A stretch of DNA of 64,000 nt from Xenophilus sp. L33 (GCF_009765735.1 NZ_LMUW01000036.1:180916-244915), one strand, 5' to 3'; positions 53,588 to 63,162 are shown, numbered from the stretch's first letter. Program-made: numbers and translations. The notes: generated by a model not told the origin, from the letters alone.

Positions 53588-53998
53588 ATGAACACGCGCT
53601 CGATGTTTTCGAAGATGGCGATCGCCGGTGTCGCCGCCGTGGCCGCCCTGCTCGGTGCGACCTCGGCCAGTGCCGGTCCCAGCTGGGGCGTGGGCATCGC
53701 CCTGCCGGGCATCTCGGTCGGTGTCTCGGAGCCGGGCCACTTCAGGCAGGAGCCGGTCTACGGCCCGGCACCGGTGGTCTACGACCGCCCTGCGCCGCCC
53801 GTCGGCCGCTTCGCGCCGGGCTACGAGGCCGTGGGCTACGGGCGCTATGGCGCACCGCGGCCGGTGTACGAAGAGCCGCCCCATCGCTGGGACGATCGCG
53901 GCGGCCGGGGCGACCATTGGCGCTGGGAACGCGAGCATTCGGAGCGGCCGTACTGGCGGCACGACGACCGCGGCCCGGACTGGAACGGTCGTCGCTGA
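53588..53998 (+). CDS. Gly/Pro/Tyr-rich secreted protein, unknown
   Basis: 136-residue exported protein. The signal peptide (MAIAGVAAVAALLGATSASA) is followed by a VGIALPGISVGVSEPGH strand and a Pro/Tyr/Arg/Trp-rich tail (RWDDRGGRGDHWRWEREHSE). Such basic, low-complexity periplasmic proteins are common in Burkholderiales and uncharacterised. It lies alone between the GST and SDR genes. Confidence 0.7.
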   Translation: MNTRSMFSKMAIAGVAAVAALLGATSASAGPSWGVGIALPGISVGVSEPGHFRQEPVYGPAPVVYDRPAPPVGRFAPGYEAVGYGRYGAPRPVYEEPPHRWDDRGGRGDHWRWEREHSERPYWRHDDRGPDWNGRR

Positions 53999-54025
53999 AA
54001 GACCCACCGGCCGCAGCGGCCGCAC

Positions 54026-54793
54026 CTAGGGCAATGCGACGCCGGTCAGCTCTTCGAGCTTCGCCAGCAGCCTCTGCTGGAACACCGGATCGCTGACTTC
54101 CGCGGCCGGCGTCTGCCGCTGCTTGTGGTGCCAGTAGCCGCCGCTCGACCGGGCGGCCGCGTCGTCGCTCACCGCCAGCCAGGTCTGGGTCTGGTGGCCC
54201 ATCTCGAGGTCGTCGGTCGCGCTCGCGCCGCCCATGCGCGTCGGCACCCAGCCGGGGTCGACGGCATGGCTTCGCACCAGCGGCCATCGCAGCGCCAATG
54301 CCGCGGCCAGGGCCGCCAGATGCAGCTTGCTCTCGCAATAGGCCTGCGTCGATTGCCAGGCGCGTGCGGTCCAGTCGATGTCCCGCAGCGACCCTTCGCC
54401 ACTGCGGTGCATGCCGCTGCTGAGGTATACGAGGCGGCCCGGCCGCTCGATCAGCGCCGTCAGCAGGTAGGGCGCGAGCGTGTTCACCGCCAGCACCCTG
54501 GCATGGCCTTCGGGCGTGCTGCCGCGCGTGGCCTCCTGGTAGATGCCGGCGTTGTGGATCACGCCGTCCATGCGGCCGATGGCGTTGACCTGTGCGGCGA
54601 GCGCGCGGGTTTGCGCTGCGCTGGCGAGATCGCCGGTGACGACCGCGGCCGCCCCAGGCAGGCTCGCGCGCAACGTGCGGGCCCGTTCGTCCGATCGCGC
54701 GTGCACCACGACCTCGTGGCCGGCGGCGATCAGTTCTTTCGCGGCACCATGGCCGAGGCCGTCCGCGGATCCGGTGATGAAGATGCGGCTCAA
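54026..54793 (-). CDS. short-chain dehydrogenase/reductase
   Basis: 255-residue classical SDR-type protein. Cofactor motif RIFITGSADGLGHGAAKELI (TGxxxGxG), NAG (DGVIHNAGIYQ), catalytic Ser in LVYLSSGMHRSG and YCESK (Y-x-x-x-K). The start is a TTG at 54793 with AAAGGA 6 nt upstream; the frame continues upstream without coding signal. Substrate unknown. Confidence 0.86.
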   Translation of the reverse strand: MSRIFITGSADGLGHGAAKELIAAGHEVVVHARSDERARTLRASLPGAAAVVTGDLASAAQTRALAAQVNAIGRMDGVIHNAGIYQEATRGSTPEGHARVLAVNTLAPYLLTALIERPGRLVYLSSGMHRSGEGSLRDIDWTARAWQSTQAYCESKLHLAALAAALALRWPLVRSHAVDPGWVPTRMGGASATDDLEMGHQTQTWLAVSDDAAARSSGGYWHHKQRQTPAAEVSDPVFQQRLLAKLEELTGVALP

Positions 54794-54918
54794 TGGAATT
54801 CCTTTCGTCGACGAAGTGACCATGCTGCCGGACTTCGCTCGGAACCGCAAAGCGACGGGAAGCCGCTCAGTGGACGCCGCTGCGCGGCCTTCTTTTCCTG
54901 CTGCGCGATGCGGGCGGC

Positions 54919-55125
54919 TCAGCGGGCCTGCGTGATTCTCGCCAATGCGCGCAGTGCCGGGTCGATCTGGTCCGCGTCCAGGTAGAGGCGGGTCGCCTCG
55001 GGATGGTCGTTCATCGCCTTGGCCCAGGCGGCGGCGACGGATTGGAGCGCGCGCAGTTCGGGCTCGGAAAAGGTCAGCGTGTGGTCGCGCAGCGCGGGCG
55101 TTGCGGGTTCGTCTCGGGGAGTCAT
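54919..55125 (-). CDS. small hypothetical protein, 68 aa
   Basis: 68-residue acidic-to-neutral protein (FSEPELRALQSVAAAWAKAM, RLYLDADQIDPALRALARIT) with helical character and no signal or motif. Codon use resembles the neighbours, but the Shine-Dalgarno is weak, so the call is tentative. The region 55126-55240 beyond it holds no further gene. Confidence 0.45.
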   Translation of the reverse strand: MTPRDEPATPALRDHTLTFSEPELRALQSVAAAWAKAMNDHPEATRLYLDADQIDPALRALARITQAR

Positions 55126-55240
55126 CGTTGGAGTGCCGTGTCGGGTGAGTGCGCATTCTGCGGCGCGCCTTCGGGCGGATCGACGACCAGCCTCACAAAT
55201 ATGAATCGAATCCGCGACTTGGTGCCCGTTCACGAGGCGG

Positions 55241-56857
55241 TCAGAGGTCGCTCACAGGCACGAACGGGCCGACCAGGCGCAGCTCCAGCCGCTGCCAGAA
55301 CGTGGTCTCTGGCGGCACGTCGAAGTAGGTTCGCGTGCCGTCGGCGTTGTCGCGGATCCATTGCACCTTGCCGTTGGCCGGGTTCAGGCGCAGCCGGTAC
55401 CAGCTGTCGGCATCGGCGAAGGCGTCCAGCCGCTGGGCCATCTCCGGGCTTTCGATGATCAGGCCGAGCTCGGTGTTCAACAGCGCCGAGCGCGGGTCGA
55501 GGTTCATCGAGCCGAGGAAGACCTGCGCGTGGTCGATGATCGCGCTCTTCATGTGCAGCGCGGCCGAGCGGTTGCCGAAGATGCCCAGCCGGGCGCGCTC
55601 CACGCTGAGCGACGGGCTCAGCTCGAACACCTGCACGCCGGCGCCGAGCAGTTGCTCGAGGTACGGCGAATAGGCGCCGTAGACCCACGGCACGTCGGTC
55701 GAGGCCAGCGAGTTGGTGACGACCGTCACGCTCACGCCCTTGCTTCGCGCCTCGACCAGGCTTTCCGCCGACGCTTCGCTCGGGATGAAATACGGCGACA
55801 CCATCTTGATGTCGCTGCGCGCCGTGTGCAGCCAGGCGATCACGCCGCCGGTGACCGTGCCCGTCAGCGAATCGCGCGACTCGTTCCAGCCGAAGGCCTT
55901 GTCGAGCGGGTCGTAGAGCACCCGCGCCTTCGCCAAGATGAGCGTGCCGATGTCCTGCCGCGCCAGCGCGAAAGGCAGGTCGAGCATCTGCACCATGTCG
56001 GCCGGCATGATCGGCGGCTCGCCCGGCTCCGGATGCGCGATCCGGCCGTCGGCCGGGACGTCGGCCGGCTTCGGCGGAATGGCCGCCGCCGCAGCGCGAT
56101 CGAAGTCGGCGCGCAGTTCGTCGACGCTGCGCGCGCTGTGCGCGATCTGCCCGACCGGGTAGACGATGTCGCTGTTCCAGTAGTGGTCGAACTCGCTCGA
56201 CAGCTCGCGCACCGCCGGCCCGGCGACGAAGGTGTCCATGTCGATGAAGTTGCTGCCGCTGGCGTTCATCACGTAGGCATCGGCCATGTTGCGGCCGCCC
56301 GCCACCGCCGCGGCGTTGTCGGCGATGAAGAGCTTGTTGTGCATGCGGTGGTTGATCCGCGCGAAGTCGAAGGCGGCCAGGCCGAAGCGCGTGAACTCGC
56401 TGCCGCGGCCGACAGTGAAGGGATTGAAGAGGCGCACCTCCACGTTGGGATAGCTGGCCATGGCCAGCAACAGTTCGTCTTCGCCCGTGGTGTACATGTC
56501 GTCGATCAGAAGCCGTACCCGCACGCCGCGCGCCGCCGCGTCGCGCAAAGCGGCCATCAAGGCACGGCCGGTGTTGTCGCCGGCCAGCAGGTAGTACTGG
56601 ACGTCGAGGCTGCGTGTTGCCAGCCGCGCCAGCTCGATGCGGGTCGCGAAGGAGTTGGGGCCGTAGGGCTGCAGCCGGAAGCCGGAGCGATCGTCGCCGG
56701 ACAGCGCCTTGTCGACGATCTTCGCCAGCGGCGTCTGCGCGAAGTCGGTGATCGCCGTCGTCGCGGGGTGCGGGCGCTGGGCGGGCAAGGTGGAACAGGC
56801 AGCGAGGCCCAGCAGCAGGCAGGCTGCCGACAGCGCCGACGCGATGCGCAACAGCAC
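55241..56857 (-). CDS. phospholipase D family lipoprotein (cardiolipin synthase-like)
   Basis: 538-residue protein with a leader ending in a lipobox (LLGLAACST). Two HKD catalytic motifs are intact: HNKLFIADNAAAVAGGRN and HMKSAIIDHAQVFLGSMN. The family includes periplasmic PLD/cardiolipin synthase-like enzymes. The start is a GTG at 56857, 6 nt after the aldolase stop. Acts on phospholipids or related diesters; the true substrate is not known. Confidence 0.88.
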   Translation of the reverse strand: MLLRIASALSAACLLLGLAACSTLPAQRPHPATTAITDFAQTPLAKIVDKALSGDDRSGFRLQPYGPNSFATRIELARLATRSLDVQYYLLAGDNTGRALMAALRDAAARGVRVRLLIDDMYTTGEDELLLAMASYPNVEVRLFNPFTVGRGSEFTRFGLAAFDFARINHRMHNKLFIADNAAAVAGGRNMADAYVMNASGSNFIDMDTFVAGPAVRELSSEFDHYWNSDIVYPVGQIAHSARSVDELRADFDRAAAAAIPPKPADVPADGRIAHPEPGEPPIMPADMVQMLDLPFALARQDIGTLILAKARVLYDPLDKAFGWNESRDSLTGTVTGGVIAWLHTARSDIKMVSPYFIPSEASAESLVEARSKGVSVTVVTNSLASTDVPWVYGAYSPYLEQLLGAGVQVFELSPSLSVERARLGIFGNRSAALHMKSAIIDHAQVFLGSMNLDPRSALLNTELGLIIESPEMAQRLDAFADADSWYRLRLNPANGKVQWIRDNADGTRTYFDVPPETTFWQRLELRLVGPFVPVSDL

Positions 56858-56863
56858 CGGGAT

Positions 56864-57634
56864 TCAGTTCACGAGGTCGGGGTCGCTGGCGATGATCTCG
56901 TCCCACAGGGTCTGGAACGACAGCCAGCCGAAGGTCGGCGAACCCAGTATCGAGGCTTGCCAGCGCGCATCCTCGGCTTGCCACCGGGTCGGCGTTCCGG
57001 CGGCCTCGACCGCCAGCTGCGCCTCGCAACAGCGGTTCATCAGCACGAACCACCAGGCCGCCTCGTCGACGCTGTGGCCGGTCGTGAAGATGCCGTGGCC
57101 GCCGTGGATCGCCACCCGCTTGTCGCCGAAGCCCGCGGCGAAGCGCGACGCGCTCTCGCGGTCACGCACCACGCGGGGCTCGACGATCAGTGCCTGCTGC
57201 TCGAAGAAGATGCAGGCGTCCTGCGTGATCGGATCGAGCAGCCGCTCGAACGAGGACCAGGCCGACGCGTGCAGGGCATGCGCATGGCAGACCGCCGACA
57301 CCTCCGGCCGCGCCTGGTGCACCGCGGTGTGCAGCAGCAGCCCGACCGGATTGACCATGCCCTGGCCGCGCACCACCTCGCCCTGGTGATTGACCTGCAC
57401 CAGGTCGGAGACCTTGACCCGGTTCATCGCCACGCCGACCGGGTTGACCCAGAAGTGGTCGGGCAGTTCGGGATCGCGCACCGTGACGTGCCCCAGCAGG
57501 CCTTCGGAGAAGCCCCGCCGGCCGAAGATGCGGCAGGTGCCGGCGAGCCGCTGCAGCAGATGGGTGCGCTCGTCTTCCGGCGTCTCGAATCGGGGCGGCT
57601 TGCGCGACGCGAAGCTCTGGACACCGATCTGCAT
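56864..57634 (-). CDS. class II aldolase/adducin family protein
   Basis: 256-residue cytoplasmic protein. Metal-site motif AVCHAHALHASAW and the later GGHGIFTTGHSVDEAAWW pattern fit class II aldolases such as fuculose-1-phosphate aldolase and related decarboxylases, though catalytic specificity is not evident. It lies between the IclR gene and the PLD gene, all minus strand. It could take part in the catabolic route of the adjacent ABC transporter substrate. Confidence 0.83.
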   Translation of the reverse strand: MQIGVQSFASRKPPRFETPEDERTHLLQRLAGTCRIFGRRGFSEGLLGHVTVRDPELPDHFWVNPVGVAMNRVKVSDLVQVNHQGEVVRGQGMVNPVGLLLHTAVHQARPEVSAVCHAHALHASAWSSFERLLDPITQDACIFFEQQALIVEPRVVRDRESASRFAAGFGDKRVAIHGGHGIFTTGHSVDEAAWWFVLMNRCCEAQLAVEAAGTPTRWQAEDARWQASILGSPTFGWLSFQTLWDEIIASDPDLVN

Positions 57635-57729
57635 GGCGAATCTCCTCGGAGGACGGCAGCCGCATGCGGCGGGAGGCGCGCGCGGCGGAATTCGAGTTCA
57701 CCACACGCGGCGGCGACGGTCAACGCCGC

Positions 57730-58491
57730 TCACACGTGCCGCAGGCGCGACAGGTCGCTGGCGATCTCCATCAATGTCCTGGCCGCCTTGGAGCGCAGCG
57801 TGGCCGTCCCGAAGATCGAGGTGATGGCGCTGCAGCTCAGCACGAAGACCTCGTTGCGACTGCCGGCGCGAAATGGCACGGCCACCGAAGTGAGCCCTGG
57901 GAAGAAGACGCCGTCGTTGATGACATAGCCCTTCTTCGCGTAGTCGGCCATGGCCTTCTCCCGCGACGAGCGGACCGCCTTCATCTCGGCCGTGTGGGTC
58001 GCATTCAACGCCGAAACGACCGGGGCCCGCTCGCCCGGCGTCAACGCGCACAGATAGGCCCAGCCGTTGACGCTGTGCGCGATCGGGATGCTGGAGCCGA
58101 CTGACAGGTTGAAGTTGAGCATCGCGTCCTTCGCGACCGCCCGGTGGATGAAGAGCATCGACAGGTCGTTGCAGGTCGACAGGGTCGCGCTGCCGCGAAC
58201 CTGGTCGGCGAGCTTCTGCAGGCCGCCGGCGGCATGGCCGGCAATGCCGGTCGCGCTCAGCGCCGCGTAGCCCAGGGTCAGCAGGGGCAGGCCCGGTCGG
58301 AAGCGGCTTCCATCCTGATCGGCGACCAGGAAGCCTTCGCTTTCCAGCGTCTTGCACAGGCGCCAGACCGTCGGCTGCGGCAGCCCCGTCATGCGAGCCA
58401 GCTCCGAGCTGCCGAAGGCTTCGGCGCCCTGGCTGAAGCATTTCAAGACCATGAGTCCGCGCTGCAAGGTGTTGACGACAGGCGCATTCAT
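57730..58491 (-). CDS. IclR-family transcriptional regulator
   Basis: 253-residue regulator. N-terminal winged HTH (RGLMVLKCFSQGAEAFGSSE, LARMTGLPQPTVWRLCKTLE, SEGFLVADQDG) and C-terminal IclR ligand-binding domain (GVFFPGLTSVAVPF). It is divergent from the Liv-type transporter, with a strong promoter and symmetrical repeats between them, so it most likely controls that operon in response to its substrate. Confidence 0.9.
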   Translation of the reverse strand: MNAPVVNTLQRGLMVLKCFSQGAEAFGSSELARMTGLPQPTVWRLCKTLESEGFLVADQDGSRFRPGLPLLTLGYAALSATGIAGHAAGGLQKLADQVRGSATLSTCNDLSMLFIHRAVAKDAMLNFNLSVGSSIPIAHSVNGWAYLCALTPGERAPVVSALNATHTAEMKAVRSSREKAMADYAKKGYVINDGVFFPGLTSVAVPFRAGSRNEVFVLSCSAITSIFGTATLRSKAARTLMEIASDLSRLRHV

Positions 58492-58520
58492 ACCAATGGT
58501 TTTCCCTTAGAGAGGCGACC

Positions 58521-58579
58521 TTGACCCCTCAAAAATAGCTATATAAGATAACGAATAGGTTATTCAACCAATGAATAAC
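58521..58579 (+). promoter_or_regulatory. promoter and IclR operator before the Liv-type operon
   Basis: Plus-strand sigma70-like promoter TTGACC-N17-TAAGAT (58521-58549). It is followed by GAATA-GGT-TATTC (58553-58565) and by an overlapping 8-bp dyad GTTATTCA-N5-TGAATAAC (58559-58579). Repressor bound at the dyads would block transcription start; an activator role is also possible. Confidence 0.6.
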
Positions 58580-58625
58580 TGTATCCCAAACTTCGACGCA
58601 GACGAACACATCAGGAGACAACGGA

Positions 58626-59768
58626 ATGAAGCTTTTCAGGATGCTCGCGGTCGCGGCGATAGCGGCCGCCTCCGTGACGACACAGGCGCAGGCGCAGGAC
58701 ATCAACGTCGGCGTCATCCTTCCGTTGAGCGGGCCGGTCGCGCCGAACGGCCAGGACCTCCTGAAGGGCATCAACCTCGCCGCCGAGACGCTCAACGCCA
58801 AGGGCGGCGTGCTCGGACGCAAGCTGAACATCATCTCCACCGATGACGAGAGCACCCCCGCCATCGGCGTGAGCCGCGCCAACGAGCTCATCGCCAAGAA
58901 GGTCGACGTGGTGGTCGGCGGCTGGAATTCGCCGGTCTCGCTGGCCTACCAGCCGGTGCTGGTGCGCGCGGGCGTCCTCGACATCACCTCCAATTCGAAG
59001 GCGGACGAGATCATCACGGCGAACGCCAATCCCTACGCCATCAAGATCAATACCGCGAGCGCCGCCGACGGCGACCTGACGGCCCGCTTCGTGGCCAAGA
59101 ACATGCAGGCCAAGCGGATCGCCTTCGTGACCGAGAACGATGTCTACGGCGCCAGCGTGCAGCGCGCGATCGAGGAAGGCCTCAAGCGCTACAGCCCGGG
59201 CGCCTACGAGATCGTCGCGACCGAGAAGTTTCCCTTCAAGCAACTCGACTTCCGCACCATCCTGGAGAACGTGCGCCTGGCCAACGCCGACGTGATGATC
59301 GTCACGCAGGCTTCGCAGGGCACCGGCATGCCCGCGCTGGTCCAGCAATATGCGGAACTGGGCATCAAGACGCCGATGGTCACGATGGTCGGCGGCCTGC
59401 TCGACAGCGCCCTGACGGTGGCCGGCGCATCGGCCAACGGCATCATCTCGTCCGACACCTACTTCCCGGACATGAAGCCCTTCAGCGACATCGCGGCCAA
59501 CCGCGACTTCGCCACCCGCTACCAGGCCAAGTACGGCAAGCCGCCCGAGAAGATGGCCGCGCAGGGCTACGTGACGATGCAGGTCTGGGCCGCGGCGGTC
59601 GAGAAGGCCAAGTCGCTCGACCGCGAGAAGGTCGGCCCGATCCTGCGCAACGGCACCTTCCCCGACACGATCTTCGGCGATGCCAAGTTCGTCAACGGCC
59701 AGATGGACGGACGCTACGTCGTGTTCAAGATGGTCGACGGCAAGCGCCAGCTGATCGACCTCAAGTAA
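58626..59768 (+). CDS. ABC transporter substrate-binding protein (branched-chain amino acid / aromatic type)
   Basis: 380-residue periplasmic binding protein with signal peptide (VAAIAAASVTTQAQA). LivK-type pattern: DINVGVILPLSGPVAPNGQD, GRKLNIISTDDESTP, AIGVSRANELIAKKVDVVVG. AGGAGA upstream gives a good Shine-Dalgarno. It is the first gene of a five-gene LivKGFHM-like operon. In Burkholderiales such proteins commonly bind aromatic acids or other catabolic substrates rather than amino acids; ligand unknown. Confidence 0.9.
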   Translation: MKLFRMLAVAAIAAASVTTQAQAQDINVGVILPLSGPVAPNGQDLLKGINLAAETLNAKGGVLGRKLNIISTDDESTPAIGVSRANELIAKKVDVVVGGWNSPVSLAYQPVLVRAGVLDITSNSKADEIITANANPYAIKINTASAADGDLTARFVAKNMQAKRIAFVTENDVYGASVQRAIEEGLKRYSPGAYEIVATEKFPFKQLDFRTILENVRLANADVMIVTQASQGTGMPALVQQYAELGIKTPMVTMVGGLLDSALTVAGASANGIISSDTYFPDMKPFSDIAANRDFATRYQAKYGKPPEKMAAQGYVTMQVWAAAVEKAKSLDREKVGPILRNGTFPDTIFGDAKFVNGQMDGRYVVFKMVDGKRQLIDLK

Positions 59769-59770
59769 CC

Positions 59771-60559
59771 GTGCATCCGAGTCCCGAAGCGCGGGCCGAG
59801 GTGCTGCTCTCGGCCCGTGACCTGAACGTCCAGTACGGCGCCCTGCGCGCCCTCGACGGCGCCACTTTCGAGGTGCGAGCGGGCGAGGTGCTGGGTGTCA
59901 TCGGGCCGAACGGCGCCGGCAAGAGCACCTGCTTCGCCGCGCTGACCAACTGCGTCGCGCGCGCCGGCAGCGTCACGCTCCGGGGCGCGTCGATCGACAA
60001 GGTGCCGACCCAGCGGCTGGCCGCCCTCGGCCTGAAGCGCACCTTCCAGCAGAACTCCTTCTTCGGCGAGATCAGCGTGCTCGAGAACGCGGTCTGCGCC
60101 TTGTTCCGTTCTTCATCGACCGCCATGGCCGCGAGCTTCTGCATGCCCTGGGTCGAGCGCCGGCAGCGGCACGATGCCGAGGACAAGGCCCGCGCGCTGC
60201 TGCGGTCGTTCCACGTCGGCGACGAATTCCATCAACGCCTTCCCACCGAGATTCCCTACGGCGTGCAGCGCCTGCTGTCGATCGCCATGGCCTACGGCGA
60301 CGGTGCCCAGGTGTTGCTGCTCGACGAACCCGCGGCCGGCATCGGCGGCGAGGACATGCGGGAACTGATGGCGATCATCGCCAAGCTCCGGCGCGACGGC
60401 GTCGGGGTGGTGGTCATCGAACACCACATGGACCTCATCATGGAACTGGCCGACAACATCGTCGTGCTCGACCGCGGCAAGCAGATCGCGATCGGCCTGC
60501 CGGCGCAGATCCGCGCCAACGAACAGGTGCGCGAGGCGTACCTGGGCAAGGAAGCATGA
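59771..60559 (+). CDS. ABC transporter ATPase, LivG-like
   Basis: 262-residue ATPase. Walker A GPNGAGKST, Q-loop TFQQNSFFG, a signature that reads IPYGVQRLLSIAMA (LivG proteins usually have AYGxQRxLEIA), and Walker B VLLLDEPAAG with H-loop VIEHHMDL. It starts with GTG, two nt after the binding-protein stop. The C-terminal extension (RANEQVREAYLG) is typical of LivG. Confidence 0.9.
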   Translation: MHPSPEARAEVLLSARDLNVQYGALRALDGATFEVRAGEVLGVIGPNGAGKSTCFAALTNCVARAGSVTLRGASIDKVPTQRLAALGLKRTFQQNSFFGEISVLENAVCALFRSSSTAMAASFCMPWVERRQRHDAEDKARALLRSFHVGDEFHQRLPTEIPYGVQRLLSIAMAYGDGAQVLLLDEPAAGIGGEDMRELMAIIAKLRRDGVGVVVIEHHMDLIMELADNIVVLDRGKQIAIGLPAQIRANEQVREAYLGKEA

Positions 60560-61320
60560 GCAGCACAGCAAACAGCACGGGCACCGAGGTGCTCTCGTGC
60601 GCCGGACTCGGCGTCCACTATGCCGGCAGCGTCGCGCTGCAATCGATGGACCTCACGCTGCGCCGCGGCCGCATGGTCGGCGTGCTGGGTGCCAACGGCG
60701 CCGGCAAGTCCTCGCTGGTCAACGCGCTGGCCAACTGGTCGCGAGGCGATGCCACCGTGAGCGGCCGGGTGCGCCTGGACGGCCGCGACATCTCGGCGCT
60801 GGCGCCGCACCTGCGGGCCAAGGCCGGGCTGCTGTTGGTGCCCGAAGGCCGCAACGTCTTCGGCACGCTCACGGTCGAGGACAACCTCGGCCTGGTGGTG
60901 CCGCCCAAGGACCGCGACGGCCGCTTCGTGCTCTCGCTGGCCGCGGCCTACGAGCTCTTCCCGCGCCTGGGCGAGCGGCGCCGCCACAAGGGCATGCAAC
61001 TGAGCGGCGGCGAGCGCCAGATGCTGGCCATCGCCTGCGCGCTGATGGCTGGGCCGAAAGCGCTGCTGCTGGACGAGCCGTCGATCGGCCTGGCGCCGAT
61101 GCTGGTCGTCGACATGCTCGAGCGGATCCGCACGCTGGTCGATGCCGGGCTCAGCGTGCTGCTGGTCGAACAGAACGCGCAGGCGGCGCTCAAGGTGGTC
61201 GACGAGGTCATCGTGCTGGAGCGCGGCGTGAAGACGCTGGAAGGCTCGGCCGCCGAGTTCCGCGACGACCAGCGAATTGCCCAGGCCTACCTGGGCGCCT
61301 CGGAAGGGGCAGCGAAATGA
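60556..61320 (+). CDS. ABC transporter ATPase, LivF-like
   Basis: 254-residue ATPase. Walker A GANGAGKSS, LivF-typical VPEGRNVFGTLTVEDNL, signature LSGGERQMLAIACAL, Walker B LLLDEPSIGLAP and H-switch VEQNAQAAL (LivF has Q/N in place of the usual His). ATGA overlaps join it to the LivG and LivH genes. Confidence 0.92.
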   Translation: MSSTANSTGTEVLSCAGLGVHYAGSVALQSMDLTLRRGRMVGVLGANGAGKSSLVNALANWSRGDATVSGRVRLDGRDISALAPHLRAKAGLLLVPEGRNVFGTLTVEDNLGLVVPPKDRDGRFVLSLAAAYELFPRLGERRRHKGMQLSGGERQMLAIACALMAGPKALLLDEPSIGLAPMLVVDMLERIRTLVDAGLSVLLVEQNAQAALKVVDEVIVLERGVKTLEGSAAEFRDDQRIAQAYLGASEGAAK

Positions 61321-62180
61321 ACATCGCCTTCTGGCAGCAGCAACTGCTCAACGGCGTCGTGAACGGCGCCGGCTACGCCTGCGTGGCCATCGGCTGGACC
61401 ATCCTGCTGGGCACCGCGCGGCTGGTCAACTTCGCGCACGGCACCCTCTACATGCTGGGCGCCTTCGTCATCTGGTACTTCATGTCGCAGCTCGGCCTGT
61501 CGTACCTGGCGGCCACGCTGGTCGCGGTGGTGGCGCTGGCCCTGCTCGGCGGCGTGATGCAGGGGCTGCTGCGCCGCCTGGTCGCCAAGCAGAAGTACGC
61601 GAGCATCATGATCGTCACGCTGGGCATCGGCTACATCCTGCAGGGCGTCGCCGCGATCCTGTTCGGCGGCAACCCGCAGAACCTGCTGAGCCCGCTGCGG
61701 CCGGTCCGCTTCGAGGTCTCGCAGGTGCGCTTCACGCTGCAGGACGTCGCGATCGTCGTCTTCACCCTGCTGATCTACGGCGTGGTCTGGGCGGTGCGCA
61801 ACAAGACCCGGCTCGGCGCCTCGGTCCGCGCGCTCGCCGAGGACGCGCCGCTGGCCCAGCTCTTCGGCATCAACACGGCGCTGGTCTACGCGGGCATCTT
61901 CGCCTTCGAGTGCGCCAGCGTCGCGGCCGCCGCCGCGCTGGTCGCGCCGCGCTCGCCGATCCTCACCAGCATGGGCTTCGAGGAAGTCATCATGACCTTC
62001 GTGGTGGTGGTGGTCGGCGGCATCGGCTCGGTGGGCGGCGCGCTGGTCGCCGGCCTCGGGCTCGGCATCTTCATCGCGCTGTTCAGTTCGCTGGTCTCGT
62101 CGGCCTACGCGATGGCAGCGGCCTTCGGCATCCTGCTGATCGTCCTGACGGTACGTCCCAATGGCCTCTCGAGGGAATGA
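61317..62180 (+). CDS. ABC transporter permease, LivH-like
   Basis: 287-residue inner-membrane permease with about eight helices. Characteristic LLGTARLVNFAHGTLYMLGA near the start and FVVVVVGGIGSVGGALVAG (EAA-like) near the end. Overlaps the LivF gene by ATGA. Confidence 0.9.
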   Translation: MNIAFWQQQLLNGVVNGAGYACVAIGWTILLGTARLVNFAHGTLYMLGAFVIWYFMSQLGLSYLAATLVAVVALALLGGVMQGLLRRLVAKQKYASIMIVTLGIGYILQGVAAILFGGNPQNLLSPLRPVRFEVSQVRFTLQDVAIVVFTLLIYGVVWAVRNKTRLGASVRALAEDAPLAQLFGINTALVYAGIFAFECASVAAAAALVAPRSPILTSMGFEEVIMTFVVVVVGGIGSVGGALVAGLGLGIFIALFSSLVSSAYAMAAAFGILLIVLTVRPNGLSRE

Positions 62181-62187
62181 GAATCCC

Positions 62188-63162
62188 ATGACCCTCCCCG
62201 TCACCGGCGCGGCCAGCGCCCCTTCGTCGCGCAGCGCCTGGCTGGTCGCCGCCGCACTCGCCCTCTTCTTCGTGCTGCCCTATGTCGCCGGCTCCGGCGG
62301 CGTCTGGACCGCCAGCATCACGGTGGCGACCTTCGCCGTGATGGCCTACGGCATGGACATCATCTTTTCCTACCTGGGCGAGGTGAGCCTCGGGCATGTG
62401 GTGTTCTGGGCCGTGGGCGGCTACGTGGTCGGCTACGGCTCGACGCAACTGGCACTGGGCCCCTTCCAGACGGCGGGCCTCACCGTGCTCGTCAGCCTGG
62501 CGATCGCGGCGCTGCTGGGCCTCTTCACCCTGCGTTCGCGCGAGTTCATGTTCTCGCTGGTCACCTACGCCAGCGCGATCGTGATCCGCGAGATCGTCTC
62601 CAACACCGACGCGATCGGCGGCTCCGAGGGCATCCCGGGCATCCCGCCGCTGGCCATCTCGATCGGCGGCTGGACCTACGCCGCCGATTCCGAACAGAAG
62701 CTCTGGCCGATCGCGTTCGCGTTGCTGGCGCTCGCCGTCTACTTCGTGGCGCGCTTCCGGCGCTCCAAACTGGGCCGGACCGCGCTGATGGCGCACATGA
62801 ATCCGGCGCTGGCCACAAGCCTCGGCAGCGATGTGCGGCGCGTGCGCTTCCTGGTGTTCCTGATCTCGGCGCCGGTCACCGCCCTGGGCGGATGGCTCTA
62901 CGCCTACCAGCGCGCCTACGTCGGCCCCGACATGTTCGACGGCTACTTCCTGATCCTGATGCTGGCGGCCGTGGTGCTCTTCGGCCAGCGCCTGCTGCTG
63001 GGCCCGCTGCTCGGCATCGCCGTGATGCTGGTGCAGGAGAAATTTTTCTCGGTCGGCGGCGACGGCAACAAGATCATCACCGGCGGCATCCTGGTCGCCA
63101 TCCTGCTGCTGATGCCCGACGGCCTGGCGCGCACCTGGCTGCGGCGAGGAAAGAAGCCATGA
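62188..63162 (+). CDS. ABC transporter permease, LivM-like
   Basis: 324-residue permease with about nine helices, with SYLGEVSLGHVVFWAVGGYV and the conserved LILMLAAVVLFGQRLLLGPL block. The ATG at 62188 has GAGGGA upstream; an earlier ATG at 62161 lies inside the LivH gene and lacks a Shine-Dalgarno. Confidence 0.9.
   Translation: MTLPVTGAASAPSSRSAWLVAAALALFFVLPYVAGSGGVWTASITVATFAVMAYGMDIIFSYLGEVSLGHVVFWAVGGYVVGYGSTQLALGPFQTAGLTVLVSLAIAALLGLFTLRSREFMFSLVTYASAIVIREIVSNTDAIGGSEGIPGIPPLAISIGGWTYAADSEQKLWPIAFALLALAVYFVARFRRSKLGRTALMAHMNPALATSLGSDVRRVRFLVFLISAPVTALGGWLYAYQRAYVGPDMFDGYFLILMLAAVVLFGQRLLLGPLLGIAVMLVQEKFFSVGGDGNKIITGGILVAILLLMPDGLARTWLRRGKKP

Noticed and set aside
60240..60290. LivG-like ATPase considered inactive because its signature is not LSGGQ
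   Set aside because: LivG proteins normally have a diverged signature of the form AYGxQR; the Walker motifs are intact.
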